Below are positions 1-10,652 of a stretch of 64,000 nucleotides of DNA, piece after piece. This stretch comes from Acidobacteriota bacterium (GTDB taxonomy: Bacteria; Acidobacteriota; Terriglobia; Versatilivoradales; Versatilivoraceae). The stretch covers positions 1 to 64,000 of the forward strand of contig JAPPDF010000037.1 in assembly GCA_028875575.1 (NCBI GenBank). The letters run 5' to 3'. Positions within the stretch are counted from its first letter, which is position 1, and each line of letters starts with the position of its first letter. The translations under genes and the position numbers were made by a program. The notes under the pieces were generated by a model. It was not told where the DNA came from, made no database searches, and was given only the letters and a program-made list of their open reading frames with translations.

Positions 1-165
1 GATTATCCGCCAAAGGTCCTTCTCAGAACGGTACAGGAGTCGGTGAGACAAGGGCCCCGCCCGCGGTCGAACCGGTGGGGGGGACGGAATCGACGAGATC
101 GCCGCATAGGAGATCCAGCCCGCAGTCGAGCCGGTGGCGGGACTCGTCTTTCGCCCGGCGAATCC
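1..165. other. left-edge intergenic stretch with an imperfect repeat
   Basis: No convincing gene is visible here. Two similar blocks, near 60-85 and 119-143, share the pattern cccgc(g/a)gtcga(a/g)ccggtgg, so this is an imperfect duplicated sequence about 59 bases apart. The plus-strand open frame that runs through 43-651 has no recognisable protein features and lies antisense to the thioesterase gene, so I do not call it. Confidence 0.4.
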
Positions 166-579
166 TCATTCCAGCCCTTCGAAGTCCTTGACCTGTTGCC
201 GCATCGTCTCCGGAATAGGAACCGTCCGGCCGTTCTTCATGTCGAAACAGGCCTGCACCGACAGGCCGTCTGCGATCAGACGCCCGGTCCGGCTCTCGGT
301 CAGGCGATACTCGAAGGTGAAGCTGGAATTCTTGAGGGCGGAGATTCGGGCGGCAATGGTAATGGTCTCACCCAGGAGCGCGGGGGAGCGGTAGTTGCAC
401 TCGGTTCGCACCATCACGAATCCCCAGTCATGGGCGGGAGGGAGTCCGAAGAGGTGCTTCCAATATCGGGTGCGAACGATCTCGAAATAGGTGAGATAGA
501 CGGCGTTGTTGACGTGGCCCAGGGCGTCCAGATCTCGAAAGCGAATCTCCAGTTCGGTTGTGAAACGAAACGATGTCAT
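166..579 (-). CDS. acyl-CoA thioesterase, 4HBT hotdog family (YbgC/FadM-like)
   Basis: A 137-residue single hotdog domain, the usual size for this family. Residues 14-24 carry the hallmark FRDLDALGHVNN, in which the second Asp (D18) is the expected catalytic residue and GHVNN lies at the start of the long helix. Members hydrolyse acyl-CoA thioesters in the cytoplasm; the acyl chain preferred here cannot be read from sequence. The gene is the last of a minus-strand series (gatB, ygfZ, thioesterase) with a 90-base gap to ygfZ, so shared transcription is possible but not shown. Family assignment is firm; physiological role is open. Confidence 0.88.
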   Translation of the reverse strand: MTSFRFTTELEIRFRDLDALGHVNNAVYLTYFEIVRTRYWKHLFGLPPAHDWGFVMVRTECNYRSPALLGETITIAARISALKNSSFTFEYRLTESRTGRLIADGLSVQACFDMKNGRTVPIPETMRQQVKDFEGLE

Positions 580-669
580 GGCTGGTCGTCGTCAGGCCGT
601 CCGAGAGACGGTAACGGCCTGGAACGGGCAATCCCGTTATCCGTCGAGTGAGTTCCGCCCATCTCGCTT

Positions 670-1749
670 TCAGTCGAAGGGATACTGCGTCACCTCGGCA
701 TCGGTCCGGACCCCGCCGCTATCCACTCCGACGCTCGTGCCGGGGTCCCAGGCCTCCTTGCGAACGTAAGCCAGGGCGATAGCTCGCCGCAGCCCGGGAG
801 AGTAGGCGCTGTCCGTAACCCAGCCCACCTCCTGCCCGTTGCGGAATATCTTGTCTCCCCCCCGGGCGGGCTCCCCGGATGACAGCAGGAGACCCGTGAG
901 CTTGCGATTGACGTGTCCGCGAAAGGTAGCCCGGGCCACGACTTCCTGGCCGATGTAGCACCCCTTGCTATAGCTGATGGCTTCTTCCAGGCCGGTCTCC
1001 AGGGGGATGCGGGCTTCGTCCATATCGATGCCGTACCAGGGGATACCCGCCTCAAGCCGGCGGACGTTCCAGGCTGCAAGGCCTACCGGGCGTAGTCCGG
1101 CCGGCTTTCCCGCCTGAAGGAGGAGGTTCCAGAGGTCGACTGATTGGGATTCGGGCACGATGAGGTCGCAGCCTCCCGAGGCGGTTCGCCGCACCCTTGC
1201 GCAGCGGACCGGCAGATTCCCGACTTGAATGAGGCGATGTTCGAAGGGGGCCTCCGGCGGGGAGGTTCCTCGGCACAGCCCTGCGATGACCTCGGCCGCC
1301 CTGGGTCCTTGCAGCGAGAGAATAGCCAGGTCGGCCGACCGATCGATGACCTCGACCTGATCCGCGATAATGTACCTCCTCAAGAGGGCCAGATCCTTCT
1401 CCACGAGGTCGGCGTCGACCAGCAGCATCAGGGCTTCCTCCAGACAGAGGACTCGCATGTCGGTGAGGATCCGTCCCTGGGGAGTAAGCATGAGCGCATA
1501 GCAACCCTGACCCGGTGAGAGACTCCGGATGTCGTTGGTAACCATTCCATGGAGAAATCGCGATCGGTCTCTGCCCCGCAATTCGACCACACCCTGAACC
1601 GACAGATCGAGAAGACCGGCCTCATGGCCCAAGGCGGCATACTCCTCATCCAGAGAAGTGAAGCGCTTGGGAACCTCCCGGCCCCGAAATTCCATGAAGT
1701 CCGCTCCCGACTCCCGTTGGGTTCCAAAAAGCACAGATCGTTCCGGCAT
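670..1749 (-). CDS. ygfZ: folate-binding YgfZ/GcvT-like protein
   Basis: 359 residues with the GcvT-type fold. The diagnostic YgfZ motif KGCYIGQEVVAR is at residues 262-273 and contains the conserved cysteine. YgfZ proteins bind tetrahydrofolate and help maturation or repair of certain Fe-S enzymes (the IscA/IbaG-dependent route in E. coli); they are not the glycine-cleavage aminomethyltransferase although they resemble it. The C-terminal barrel (about 285-355) follows the motif in the expected order. The gene lies 20 bases downstream of gatB on the same strand, suggesting co-transcription. The start ATG at 1749 gives a normal length. Confidence 0.88.
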   Translation of the reverse strand: MPERSVLFGTQRESGADFMEFRGREVPKRFTSLDEEYAALGHEAGLLDLSVQGVVELRGRDRSRFLHGMVTNDIRSLSPGQGCYALMLTPQGRILTDMRVLCLEEALMLLVDADLVEKDLALLRRYIIADQVEVIDRSADLAILSLQGPRAAEVIAGLCRGTSPPEAPFEHRLIQVGNLPVRCARVRRTASGGCDLIVPESQSVDLWNLLLQAGKPAGLRPVGLAAWNVRRLEAGIPWYGIDMDEARIPLETGLEEAISYSKGCYIGQEVVARATFRGHVNRKLTGLLLSSGEPARGGDKIFRNGQEVGWVTDSAYSPGLRRAIALAYVRKEAWDPGTSVGVDSGGVRTDAEVTQYPFD

Positions 1750-1769
1750 GATTCCTAACTCCTGCGGCG

Positions 1770-3218
1770 TTAACCGTCCAGCCTCTTTCTCAACAACTCA
1801 TTGACCAAGCGGGGATTGGCCTGCCCCTTGGTGGCCTTCATGACTTGACCCACAAAGAAACCGAAGGTGGCCTTTTTGCCGCCAAGATACTGCTCGAGAA
1901 TTCTGGGATTGCCGGCAAGGACCTCTTCAATCACGGTTGTGATCGCATCGGGATCGGTGATCTGCTTCAGACCCTTTTCCCGGATGACCTGCCTGGCCGG
2001 CTTTTTCTCCCGAAACATGGCCTCGAAGATTTCCTTGGCCATCTTGCCCGACACCTCTTTGCTGTCGATGCATCCGATCAGTTCGGCCAATTGGCTGGGG
2101 CTGATCGGAGAGGATTCGATGTCGAGATTGAATTCCTTGAGGTCACGCAACAGGTCTCCCATGATCCAGTTGGAAGCCGCCTTGGGATTTCGGGATCGGG
2201 CAGCGGTGTCTTCGAAAAAATCGGCCAGGGCACGCGTGGTGGTCAACACACCTGCGTCGTATGCGGGGATGGAATACTCGTCCACGAACCGCTGCTTTTT
2301 TTCTTCGGGCAGCTCCGGCATGTCCGCCCGTATTTCATGCTGCCAATCGACGTCCACCGCCAGGGGCGGCAGGTCGGGTTCGGGGAAATAGCGATAATCG
2401 TGAGCTTCTTCCTTGCTGCGCATGGGGAAGGAACGCTGCTCAGTCGTGCTCCACAGGCGGGTTTCCTGAGTAACGGTACCTCCCTGCTGCAGGAGGCGTG
2501 TCTGGCGGCCGATCTCATATTCGAGCGCCTTCTGCAGAAAGCGGAAGCTGTTCAGGTTTTTCAGCTCGGTCTTGGTTCCCAGAGTCTGTGAGCCGACCGG
2601 GCGGATCGACACGTTGGCGTCGCAACGGAGACTGCCTTCCTCCATGTTGCCGTCGCAGACTTGCAGGTATTCGAGAATGACCTTCAGGCGGGTCAGGTAG
2701 TCGTGGGCCTGGGTCGGAGAATAGATCTCGGGTTCGCTGACGATTTCGATCAGCGGCGTGCCGCTCCGGTTCAAGTCGATATAACTGAAGCGATCGGAAT
2801 CGGCAAATCCGTCATGAATCGATTTGCCGGCATCCTCTTCCAGATGGACACGCTTGATCCCCACCCGTTGGGGGTGGCCGTTCTCCTCGAGATCGAGGTG
2901 TCCGTATTCCGCCAGGGGTTTGTCGAATTGGGAAATCTGGTAGCCCTTGGGCAGATCGGGATAGAAGTAATTCTTGCGTGCAAAAATCGAAAGGGAATTG
3001 ATGCGGCAATTGAACGCCAGGGCAGCCTTGACGGCCATGACGACCGCCTCGCGATTCAGCACCGGCAGAGCTCCGGGAAGACCCAGGCAAACCGGACAGG
3101 TATTGGTATTGGGGGGGGCTCCGAATTGGTTAGGGCAGGAGCAGAAGATCTTGGTTCGGGTCAGCAGTTGGGCGTGAACCTCGAGGCCAATGACGGCTTC
3201 ATAGGTCATTTGGGTCAT
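1770..3218 (-). CDS. gatB: Asp-tRNA(Asn)/Glu-tRNA(Gln) amidotransferase subunit B
   Basis: 482 residues, the normal GatB length. The N-terminus [14 protein letters not shown] is the family signature. It is followed by the zinc-binding cysteines FCSCP and [11 protein letters not shown], and by the kinase-like core including [16 protein letters not shown]. The C-terminal YqeY-like tail ends in [13 protein letters not shown]. GatB phosphorylates and amidates misacylated Glu-tRNA(Gln) or Asp-tRNA(Asn) together with GatA and GatC, neither of which is in this window. An alternative start lies three codons in (second ATG); the Shine-Dalgarno sequence is weak for both. The stop is TAA. Confidence 0.97.
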   Translation of the reverse strand: MTQMTYEAVIGLEVHAQLLTRTKIFCSCPNQFGAPPNTNTCPVCLGLPGALPVLNREAVVMAVKAALAFNCRINSLSIFARKNYFYPDLPKGYQISQFDKPLAEYGHLDLEENGHPQRVGIKRVHLEEDAGKSIHDGFADSDRFSYIDLNRSGTPLIEIVSEPEIYSPTQAHDYLTRLKVILEYLQVCDGNMEEGSLRCDANVSIRPVGSQTLGTKTELKNLNSFRFLQKALEYEIGRQTRLLQQGGTVTQETRLWSTTEQRSFPMRSKEEAHDYRYFPEPDLPPLAVDVDWQHEIRADMPELPEEKKQRFVDEYSIPAYDAGVLTTTRALADFFEDTAARSRNPKAASNWIMGDLLRDLKEFNLDIESSPISPSQLAELIGCIDSKEVSGKMAKEIFEAMFREKKPARQVIREKGLKQITDPDAITTVIEEVLAGNPRILEQYLGGKKATFGFFVGQVMKATKGQANPRLVNELLRKRLDG

Positions 3219-3296
3219 GGGATCTTATGGATGCGACCAATGATGGGCTTCTGCGGGTTGAGCGCTGCTCGGGTATGAGGAGTACAGCCGGGGGAA

Positions 3297-4874
3297 CTAA
3301 TCTCCCTGCTTTCTGACCAGCAGGTCAGAATCGCCCGAGTCACGGTTGATGAGAGCCTTGGCCTGAGGAAGCACCTCCAGTGCCTTGGCGAATTGGGGAT
3401 CGTTCTCCAGGGAAACCTTGTGAGCCTCGGCTTGACCCACCCGAGAGAGGAAGTATTCGTAGCGCATCTGGAACTTGATGAAGTCCAGGTTGTCCTGAAA
3501 GTCGCTTTCCTTGTAGACCAGTTTCTGACTGGTCAGATAAGTCCGAAATTCCTTCAGGATTTCGGGCGTTGCCTGGAAGTTCCGGTCCACTGTCGGGTGG
3601 TCGGCGTTGTAGGCACGGATGAAGCTGAAGATCATTCCCCTGCTGGTCAGCAGCAGCTGGAATTCATTGATCTTATTGGTCTTGATCTGGAAATCCGGAG
3701 TTATGCCACCTCCCCCGTAAACCTCACGCCCGCTGTCGGTATAGTAGACTTTCCTCTTCTCCGGATCCTTGTTTCTGGCGTAGTAGTAGTCGATATACGA
3801 TTGATTGGCGTAATCTCGCTGGATGAGCCTCCCGCTGGGAGTGTGCCACTTGGCGGTGGTGAGGGAAACGCCCGCGCCGTTGTCCAGGGGATAGACCGTC
3901 TGAACCAGTCCCTTGCCGAAACTGACTTCGCCCACCAGCAGCCCGCGATCATGGTCCTGAATGGCGCCGGCCACGATTTCGGAAGCACTGGCGCTGCCGG
4001 TGTTGATGAGCACCACCAGGGGGAACAGAACTCCACCGGATCCTCTGGGGGCTTCGTAGGACTGTTTGGCGCTTGGCGTGCGTCCGTCGGTAATCAAGAC
4101 CTTCTGGCCCTTTTTCAGGAACTTGTCCGCCACCTGGATGGCCGCCTGCAGGTATCCTCCGGGGTTGGATCTCAGGTCAAAGATCAGACCCTGCAGATCC
4201 GTTCCCAATTTCTCCAGGCTTTCCTGAACTTCCCTGTTGGTGGTCTCGTTGAAGGTGCTGAGCTTGATGTAGCCGATACCCGGGCGGAAGAAGAAGGCGA
4301 AAGGAACACTGTGGTGGGGGATCTCATCGCGAATGATGGCCATATCGAGCAATTTCGGAATTCCGACTCGGTCTATGGAGATGTTGACCACCGTCCCCTT
4401 GGGGCCCCTCAGCCTTTCCACGACCGCCTGAATATCCAATCCCTCGGTGGGGTTCCCTTCAATCTTGGCGATGACGTCTCCGGAGCGAATGCCCAGGCGG
4501 TATGCGGGCGTCCCCGGAATGGGCGTGATGACGGTGGGCTTGGCATTCCTCATGGAGATGATGATGCCCAGCCCATAGAAATTCCCGCGCTGGTCTTCCC
4601 TGAATTGGGCGAACTGCTTGGCGTCGAAGAAGTTCGAATGGGGGTCCAACGTCTTCAACATGCTCCGCAGCGAAGCGTGAACGCTCTTCTCGACGTCGAT
4701 TTCGTCGGCGTAGTACTTCTCCGCCAGGTCGAGCACCTGGGAGTAGACGTTCACCAGGAGTTCACGTTCGTTGGACTGGGACGTCGCTTGAACCGGCCTC
4801 CCCCAAAATCCTCCAATCAGGGAGGCGATAACGATGACGGTCGCGACCGTGGTCCAGGAACGAAGTCTTTGCAT
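3297..4874 (-). CDS. ctpA: S41 family C-terminal processing protease (CtpA/Prc type)
   Basis: About 525 residues. An N-terminal membrane anchor or signal segment (VATVIVIASLIGGFWG) is followed by a PDZ domain (about 100-170, ending YRLGIRSGDVIAKIEG). The S41 core has the catalytic Ser in NTGSASASEIVAGA and the Lys in GEVSFGKGLVQ. The protein should cleave C-terminal tails of periplasmic substrates. The ATG at 4874 is preferred over the GTG at 4880 because an AGAGG Shine-Dalgarno sits five bases before it. The region after about residue 390 is longer than in minimal CtpA. The gene is divergent from tatA/B. The stop codon is TAG, showing that amber is an ordinary stop here. Confidence 0.93.
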   Translation of the reverse strand: MQRLRSWTTVATVIVIASLIGGFWGRPVQATSQSNERELLVNVYSQVLDLAEKYYADEIDVEKSVHASLRSMLKTLDPHSNFFDAKQFAQFREDQRGNFYGLGIIISMRNAKPTVITPIPGTPAYRLGIRSGDVIAKIEGNPTEGLDIQAVVERLRGPKGTVVNISIDRVGIPKLLDMAIIRDEIPHHSVPFAFFFRPGIGYIKLSTFNETTNREVQESLEKLGTDLQGLIFDLRSNPGGYLQAAIQVADKFLKKGQKVLITDGRTPSAKQSYEAPRGSGGVLFPLVVLINTGSASASEIVAGAIQDHDRGLLVGEVSFGKGLVQTVYPLDNGAGVSLTTAKWHTPSGRLIQRDYANQSYIDYYYARNKDPEKRKVYYTDSGREVYGGGGITPDFQIKTNKINEFQLLLTSRGMIFSFIRAYNADHPTVDRNFQATPEILKEFRTYLTSQKLVYKESDFQDNLDFIKFQMRYEYFLSRVGQAEAHKVSLENDPQFAKALEVLPQAKALINRDSGDSDLLVRKQGD

Positions 4875-4997
4875 ACCCACCTCTTAACTTGGCCCAAATA
4901 TAGCACCGGCCCCCGCTCGAAGTAAAGCCTCAAACGGCAGCTCTGCCTTGACTTGAACCCCCGCTCCCATTATGATTCGGTACGTTTGGAGGAACGG

Positions 4998-5453
4998 ATG
5001 GGCCCTATCGGCGTACCCGAGTTGATCATCATTTTTGTCGTGGCTCTGCTGGTATTCGGGCCGCGAAAGTTGCCTGAACTGGGGAAATCTCTCGGCAGGG
5101 GCCTCTCCGAGTTCCGGCGCGCCTCCAACGAGCTCAGAAATACACTGGAGGAAGAGGTTCGCGCGGCCGAATACGAGCCTCCCCCACCCCCACCCAAGCT
5201 GGACAAGCCGGCTGAAGCCGCGCCTGCCGACCCTCAACCGGCCGTCGAGACCGGGGAGGATCCGGCAGCGCCGACCTCCTCCGAAGCGGAGGGCGGCGAT
5301 AGCGCGGCGGAATCCGCCTCCGCCGGGGAGCAACTGGAAGCTCCCTCCCAACCTTCAGAAGCCGACTCCGGCCCGGAGCCGGAGGCTGCCACAGCCTCCT
5401 CGCCCGGCTTGAGTTCGGAGCCCAAGCCTGAACCCAAGCCGGATGGACACTGA
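4998..5453 (+). CDS. twin-arginine translocase TatA/TatB-type subunit
   Basis: 151 residues. The N-terminal membrane helix GVPELIIIFVVALLVFGP ends in the FGPRKLPELGK hinge that defines TatA/B, followed by an amphipathic helix. The remaining 90 residues are a low-complexity Pro/Glu/Ala tail. The start is the ATG at 4998 because a GGAGG lies at 4988-4992; the open frame also runs upstream from a TTG with no ribosome site. The stop overlaps the tatC start by 11 bases, so the two are translationally coupled. The protein forms the Tat pore or receptor with TatC. Whether it works as TatA or TatB cannot be told from this gene alone. Confidence 0.92.
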   Translation: MGPIGVPELIIIFVVALLVFGPRKLPELGKSLGRGLSEFRRASNELRNTLEEEVRAAEYEPPPPPPKLDKPAEAAPADPQPAVETGEDPAAPTSSEAEGGDSAAESASAGEQLEAPSQPSEADSGPEPEAATASSPGLSSEPKPEPKPDGH

Positions 5454-6213
5454 CCCAAGGGACGAAAACGAGCTTGCGGCCTCCGGCAAGATGTCCTTTT
5501 TGGATCATCTGGACGAGTTGCGCCGGCGCATCATCGTGGCCATCGCCGCGGTGGGCATCACTTTTGTTGCCTGCTGGATCTTTCACGAGAGAATCTTCGA
5601 CTTCCTGTCGGTTCCGATCACCCAGCACCTGGGAGATCGCAAGCTGACCTATCTGAGCCCCACCGAGCCCTTCATGATCTACATGAAGGCTTCCTTCTAC
5701 GCCGCGATCTTTGTGGCCTCCCCCGTGGTACTGTGGCAGGTCTGGCTGTTCATTGCCCCGGGGCTTTATTCCCGCGAAAAACGATACGCCATACCCTTCC
5801 TGCTGTCGTCCAGCATGCTCTTTATTCTGGGGGGAATCTTCGCCTACACGGTCGGCCTTCCCATGACCTTGAACTTTCTCACCGATTTCGGCCGAAACTT
5901 TCAGGAGATCGTGACCGCAACCTTCTACTTCGACTTTGCCCTGGTCGTCATCCTGGGATGCGCCATCATTTTCGAAATTCCGATCGTCATTTTCTTCCTC
6001 TCCATCATGGGCATCACCAATGCCCGATTCCTGTTGAGAAACCTTCGCTACGCGGTCCTCATTATTTTCATTACAGCAGCCATCATCACGCCAACGCCTG
6101 ACATCCCAACCTTGATGGTCTTCGCCGCGCCCATGCTCTTGCTGTACCTGGTGGGCATATTGGTAGCCTGGATCTTCGGCAAAAAGCGCCTGAGGGATGA
6201 GAATTCCGACTGA
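5443..6213 (+). CDS. tatC: Sec-independent protein translocase TatC
   Basis: 256 residues with six predicted membrane helices and the family signatures MSFLDHLDELRRRI near the N-terminus and LSPTEPFMIYMK in the first periplasmic loop (the conserved Glu lies in EPF). TatC recognises twin-arginine signal peptides. A client with such a signal is encoded at 60124-61521. The start ATG lies inside the end of the preceding tatA/B gene. The closing residues GKKRLRDENSD form a charged cytoplasmic tail. Confidence 0.96.
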   Translation: MDTDPRDENELAASGKMSFLDHLDELRRRIIVAIAAVGITFVACWIFHERIFDFLSVPITQHLGDRKLTYLSPTEPFMIYMKASFYAAIFVASPVVLWQVWLFIAPGLYSREKRYAIPFLLSSSMLFILGGIFAYTVGLPMTLNFLTDFGRNFQEIVTATFYFDFALVVILGCAIIFEIPIVIFFLSIMGITNARFLLRNLRYAVLIIFITAAIITPTPDIPTLMVFAAPMLLLYLVGILVAWIFGKKRLRDENSD

Positions 6214-6270
6214 CGTTCCAGGGCCCTTTTCCCGATCCCGCGGTTACAGCGGTCTTGCTGGTGACCCGCC

Positions 6271-7665
6271 ATGGCCGATTCCCCCAGCGCAGATCGGCAG
6301 TCATTGAGAGCACGCCTGGTCAAGGGCAGGCCGATCTTCAGGCGCCATCTCTACATCAGCTCCGCTCTCTTTCTGCTGGTGATCGGCGCCATCGCCTTTT
6401 CCCTGATCGATTTGGCCAACCGCTGGGCAGGCGAGCGGGTGGAGCTTGAAATGGAGGCATTGCGCGACGATTTGAAGGATCGGATCGAGGATCGAATGCG
6501 CCTCGTCGATCTGGAGCTGCCGGGCGCCGATCCCGCCGATGAGCTTCTGCGGCGGCAGCACATGGAGCGGTATCTGGAGGAGTTGTTGGCCGCCAACGAC
6601 CAGGTCGTCTATGTTTTCGCAAGGCACCCCCGGGGAGACCTCCTTTGGCAGCGCCTGCAGATGGGAAGGGAACTGGAGCAGAGCCACTTTCCCGACCTCA
6701 TTCTGTCAGCCAGGGCAAGACAGGAAATCGCTTCGGTCAGCAATCCTGGAGAGCGAATTACCGACTGGGTCGAGCCGGTTGTTTCCCAGCGGCAATTGAG
6801 GCTGTTCATCCATTTCGGTTTCGACAACACCCTCATCGCAGACCGGGTTGCGGAAGACCAGACCCGGATCAATCGGCAGATCCTGGTGGCTTCCTCGGTG
6901 GTGCTGGCGCTGCTGCTGGTAGCCCTTTTCTATGTGCGCTGGCTGCTCAAGCAAGCCCAAGTGATCGAGGCCGAAGCCCACACGGCCGAGCGGCTGGCGG
7001 TGCTGGGGACGCTGGCCAGCGGGCTGGCCCATGAGATCCGGAACCCCCTGAGCGCCATCAACCTGAATCTGCAGATGATCGAAGAGGAAGTCTCCCAGTC
7101 TCGGAACCATTCCGGCGAGATGACCCAACTCCTGGCCGGGGCCAAGTCCGAGATTCGGAGGCTGGAGCGGTTGGCCCGCAATTTTCTGGTCTATGCCAAA
7201 CCGTTGAAGCCGGATCGACAGGTGGTTTCGCTGCCGCAGGTCCTGGACCAGGTGGTCCGGCTGGTGGCCAAGGAGTTCGACAGAGCAGGAATCGAGCTGG
7301 TGAGGCAGGACGGGCCGGGATTGCCGGAGTTTCGGGGAGACCGGGATTTGTTGCAGCAGGCCGTCATGAACCTGCTGGTCAATGCCAGGGAATCGGTCCT
7401 GGCCAGGGGGGATGGACCGCGGCAGATCTCAATGGGGGCCAGGCGGGAGGCGGGTCGCCTGCTGGTGTGGGTTCGCGACAGCGGCACCGGAGTCTCGGAG
7501 GGGGAAACCGGCCGGCTCTTTGACCTGTTTTATTCGAGCAAGCGTGGGGGGACGGGTCTGGGCTTGCCCATTGCCCAACGGATCGTGGAAGCCCACGGCG
7601 GGCGGTTGGAGTGGAAGAATATTGACCAGGGAGGGGCGGAGTTTTCGATGCTCTTCAACCTTTAG
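6271..7665 (+). CDS. membrane sensor histidine kinase (NtrB/AtoS-like), orphan
   Basis: 464 residues. TM1 is at about 27-48, an extracytoplasmic domain spans about 50-200, and TM2 is at about 203-226 (ILVASSVVLALLLVALFYVRWLL). The H-box is GLAHEIRNPLSAINL with the phospho-accepting His at 254, and HATPase_c motifs follow (N-box NLLVNARESV, G-boxes VRDSGTGVSEG and GTGLGLPIAQRIV). No PAS domain or clear HAMP is visible. The gene starts 57 bases after tatC. No response regulator is adjacent, so the partner must be elsewhere. The class resembles kinases that work with NtrC-type regulators (inference). Confidence 0.9.
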   Translation: MADSPSADRQSLRARLVKGRPIFRRHLYISSALFLLVIGAIAFSLIDLANRWAGERVELEMEALRDDLKDRIEDRMRLVDLELPGADPADELLRRQHMERYLEELLAANDQVVYVFARHPRGDLLWQRLQMGRELEQSHFPDLILSARARQEIASVSNPGERITDWVEPVVSQRQLRLFIHFGFDNTLIADRVAEDQTRINRQILVASSVVLALLLVALFYVRWLLKQAQVIEAEAHTAERLAVLGTLASGLAHEIRNPLSAINLNLQMIEEEVSQSRNHSGEMTQLLAGAKSEIRRLERLARNFLVYAKPLKPDRQVVSLPQVLDQVVRLVAKEFDRAGIELVRQDGPGLPEFRGDRDLLQQAVMNLLVNARESVLARGDGPRQISMGARREAGRLLVWVRDSGTGVSEGETGRLFDLFYSSKRGGTGLGLPIAQRIVEAHGGRLEWKNIDQGGAEFSMLFNL

Positions 7666-7699
7666 CAAGGCTGTACCGCAAACCGATAGGCCGGCGAAA

Positions 7700-7750
7700 A
7701 GAGATATCCACCAAGAGACACGAAGAACGACGAAGGGACCCGAAGAAAAA
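7700..7750. repeat. CACGAAG-type short repeat cluster
   Basis: Several near-repeats of (c)acgaag separated by a few bases (ccaagagacacgaag, aacgacgaagg, gacccgaag). A very similar cluster lies at 42515-42560. Both sit beside a family-B element. These are non-coding and of unknown function. Confidence 0.7.
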
Positions 7751-7764
7751 CCCAATGAATTGTT

Positions 7765-7958
7765 GAGCTTTTTGCAGAATTCGCCGCGGGACGTTTACCG
7801 CGAATGGCCACAAAAGGCAAAAAATCACAACGTGTGACTCTTGTGCTTTATGTGGTAAGACAGCATTTTTGACCAGGTCGCACCCAATATTGAAAAAGGA
7901 AGAACCTCAGGTTTGCCGGCAGGATGACCTGCCCCGCTACGATTTTTGCAAAAGGCTC
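7765..7958 (+). mobile_element. family-B MITE-like element, copy 1 (about 194 bp)
   Basis: The left end GAGCTTTTTGCAGAATTCG and the right end, read on the minus strand as GAGCCTTTTGCAAAAATCG, form terminal inverted repeats. The interior matches the copy at 42668-42853 read in the opposite orientation along its whole length, for example ccaggtcgca(c/t)cc(a/g)atattgaaaaa and gtttgccggca(g/a)gat. It contains no open frame that looks real. Size, inverted ends and two dispersed copies fit a non-autonomous element. Confidence 0.75.
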
Positions 7959-8123
7959 TTGTTGATTGGGGAACTGCTTACAAGGGCTGAATGCGGCAGC
8001 CGCCTTCGCGTTTTGCTGGAACCGCCCGCTGGCACCCTTGGAATAATCAACCAAAGACCCTATCCCCTGGGCAGTGTTGTGTATTAGGGGAGAGCCGCCA
8101 AGGCGGCCATATGGGGCCGGCAC
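7959..8123. other. intergenic stretch without a recognised gene
   Basis: The stretch between the family-B element and the groEL terminator shows no coding features. It contains gggagagccgccaaggcggccat, a short inverted repeat (gccgcc..ggcggc) near 8091-8108 of uncertain meaning. Confidence 0.4.
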
Positions 8124-8159
8124 AAAAAAAAGCCACCGGAGCGGGCTCCGGTGGCTTTG
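8124..8159 (-). terminator. Rho-independent terminator of the groES-groEL transcript
   Basis: Read on the minus strand, a perfect 12-base stem (agccaccggagc / gctccggtggct) is followed directly by a run of eight T. It begins about 20 bases after the groEL stop codon. Confidence 0.93.
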
Positions 8160-8178
8160 AGGTTTTTGGGTCCAGGTG

Positions 8179-9801
<1,623 letters not shown>

Positions 9802-9871
9802 TCATTCCTCCATATTTTTGGTGGGTTGATCTGTCGAGGCCGGGTTGGCCCGGGTGGGACGCCTTCGCCTC

Positions 9872-10168
9872 CTAGCCGGCGTCCGCCAGAATACCGAGGA
9901 CCTCGTCTTCCCTCAGGATGAGGTATTCCTCACCTTCAATCTTGATGTCGGTTCCTGAATATTTGCCGAAGAGTATGTGATCGCCTTCTTTGACCTCCAG
10001 GTTCAAGCGGGTCCCATCGTCCAGGATCTTTCCATTGCCAACCGCCACCACAATTCCCTCCTGGGGCTTTTCCTTGGCGGTGTCGGGAATGATGATCCCA
10101 CCCCTGATGTTTTCGGTCTCCTCGATGCGCCTGATCAGTATCCGGTCGTGGAGCGGTCTGACCTTCAT
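9872..10168 (-). CDS. groS: co-chaperonin GroES (10 kDa)
   Basis: 98 residues, full length. The N-terminus [16 protein letters not shown], the mobile loop around [20 protein letters not shown], and the C-terminal [21 protein letters not shown] are all typical. GroES caps the GroEL chamber. It is the first gene of the operon, 73 bases upstream of groEL. The 5' leader carries a sigma70-type promoter overlapping a CIRCE operator, so heat-shock control by HrcA is expected; the hrcA gene is not in this window. Confidence 0.98.
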   Translation of the reverse strand: MKVRPLHDRILIRRIEETENIRGGIIIPDTAKEKPQEGIVVAVGNGKILDDGTRLNLEVKEGDHILFGKYSGTDIKIEGEEYLILREDEVLGILADAG

Positions 10169-10224
10169 GCCGGCATCTCCTTTCTATTCCACATGTCACC
10201 AGTCTTGCGATCGGATCGGAGTCG

Positions 10225-10251
10225 TTAGCACTCCAGGTCCGAGAGTGCTGA
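10225..10251 (-). promoter_or_regulatory. CIRCE operator (HrcA binding site)
   Basis: TTAGCACTC, nine bases, GAGTGCTGA. This matches the CIRCE consensus TTAGCACTC-N9-GAGTGCTAA at 17 of 18 arm positions. It lies 57 bases before the groES start and touches the -10 box, where HrcA binding would block transcription. Confidence 0.96.
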
Positions 10252-10279
10252 TAATAGGAACGGGTCCCTACCGAGTCAA
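10251..10279 (-). promoter_or_regulatory. sigma70-type promoter of groES-groEL
   Basis: On the minus strand, TTGACT (10279-10274), exactly 17 bases, then TATTAT (10256-10251). The -35 box is embedded in the last codons of the upstream fis-like gene (its C-terminal RLTR and stop), so the heat-shock promoter overlaps a coding sequence. CIRCE begins at the last base of the -10 box. Confidence 0.9.
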
Positions 10280-10513
10280 GCGTTTTTTGGTTGGAACGGC
10301 TTTTTTTCGGGGGTTGGAGTGGTTGGATGAAGAGAGCTTTTTTTGAAGGGTGTTGCGGTGGATTCCCAGCGTCCTGGCGGTCTGGGTCCGATTGCCCCCG
10401 GATCGCTCTAAACACTTCATGATAAACTGTTTTTCAAATTCCTTGGTGGCTTCTTCAAAGAGAAGCCCTCGATCCAGCATTTCGGTGATCAGGCGGTCCA
10501 GTTGGTCTTTCAC
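10268..10513 (-). CDS. small Fis-type helix-turn-helix protein
   Basis: 81 residues if started at the GTG at 10513, which has TGGGGA seven to eight bases upstream. The longer frame back to 10669 overlaps cvpA and looks non-native. Residues 20-60 form a Fis/NtrC-type DNA-binding domain: FEKQFIMKCLERSGGNRTQTARTLGIHRNTLQKKL. The tail is basic and Lys/Arg-rich. It resembles the C-terminal domain of NtrC activators without the AAA+ part, and could be a nucleoid-associated or local regulator. It follows cvpA on the same strand. Its last codons hold the -35 box of groES. Confidence 0.8.
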   Translation of the reverse strand: MKDQLDRLITEMLDRGLLFEEATKEFEKQFIMKCLERSGGNRTQTARTLGIHRNTLQKKLSSSNHSNPRKKAVPTKKRLTR

Positions 10514-10652
10514 GATCGAATCCCCATGAGTTTTCCGCGCCGTGCTGCCGAATCGCCCCAAAACCCGGCCACTCTCCCAACCCTCGCTCTCAGGGTGCCA
10601 AGGTGTCTGATTCCCTGTTGAGAAGGCCCCTGCGCAGACAACTGAACGCAGC

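Noticed and set aside
3393-4925. A long plus-strand open frame opposite ctpA
   Set aside because: It is antisense to a clear S41 protease, has no family motifs and reflects high-GC third-position bias. The same applies to open frames opposite smc (14229-15800), the porin and kinase (20069-21766, 21499-23169), and the nitrilase/GATase pair (43265-45004).
8091-8108. A second terminator or operator upstream of the groEL terminator
   Set aside because: The gccgcc/ggcggc repeat is short and common in GC-rich DNA and has no supporting context.
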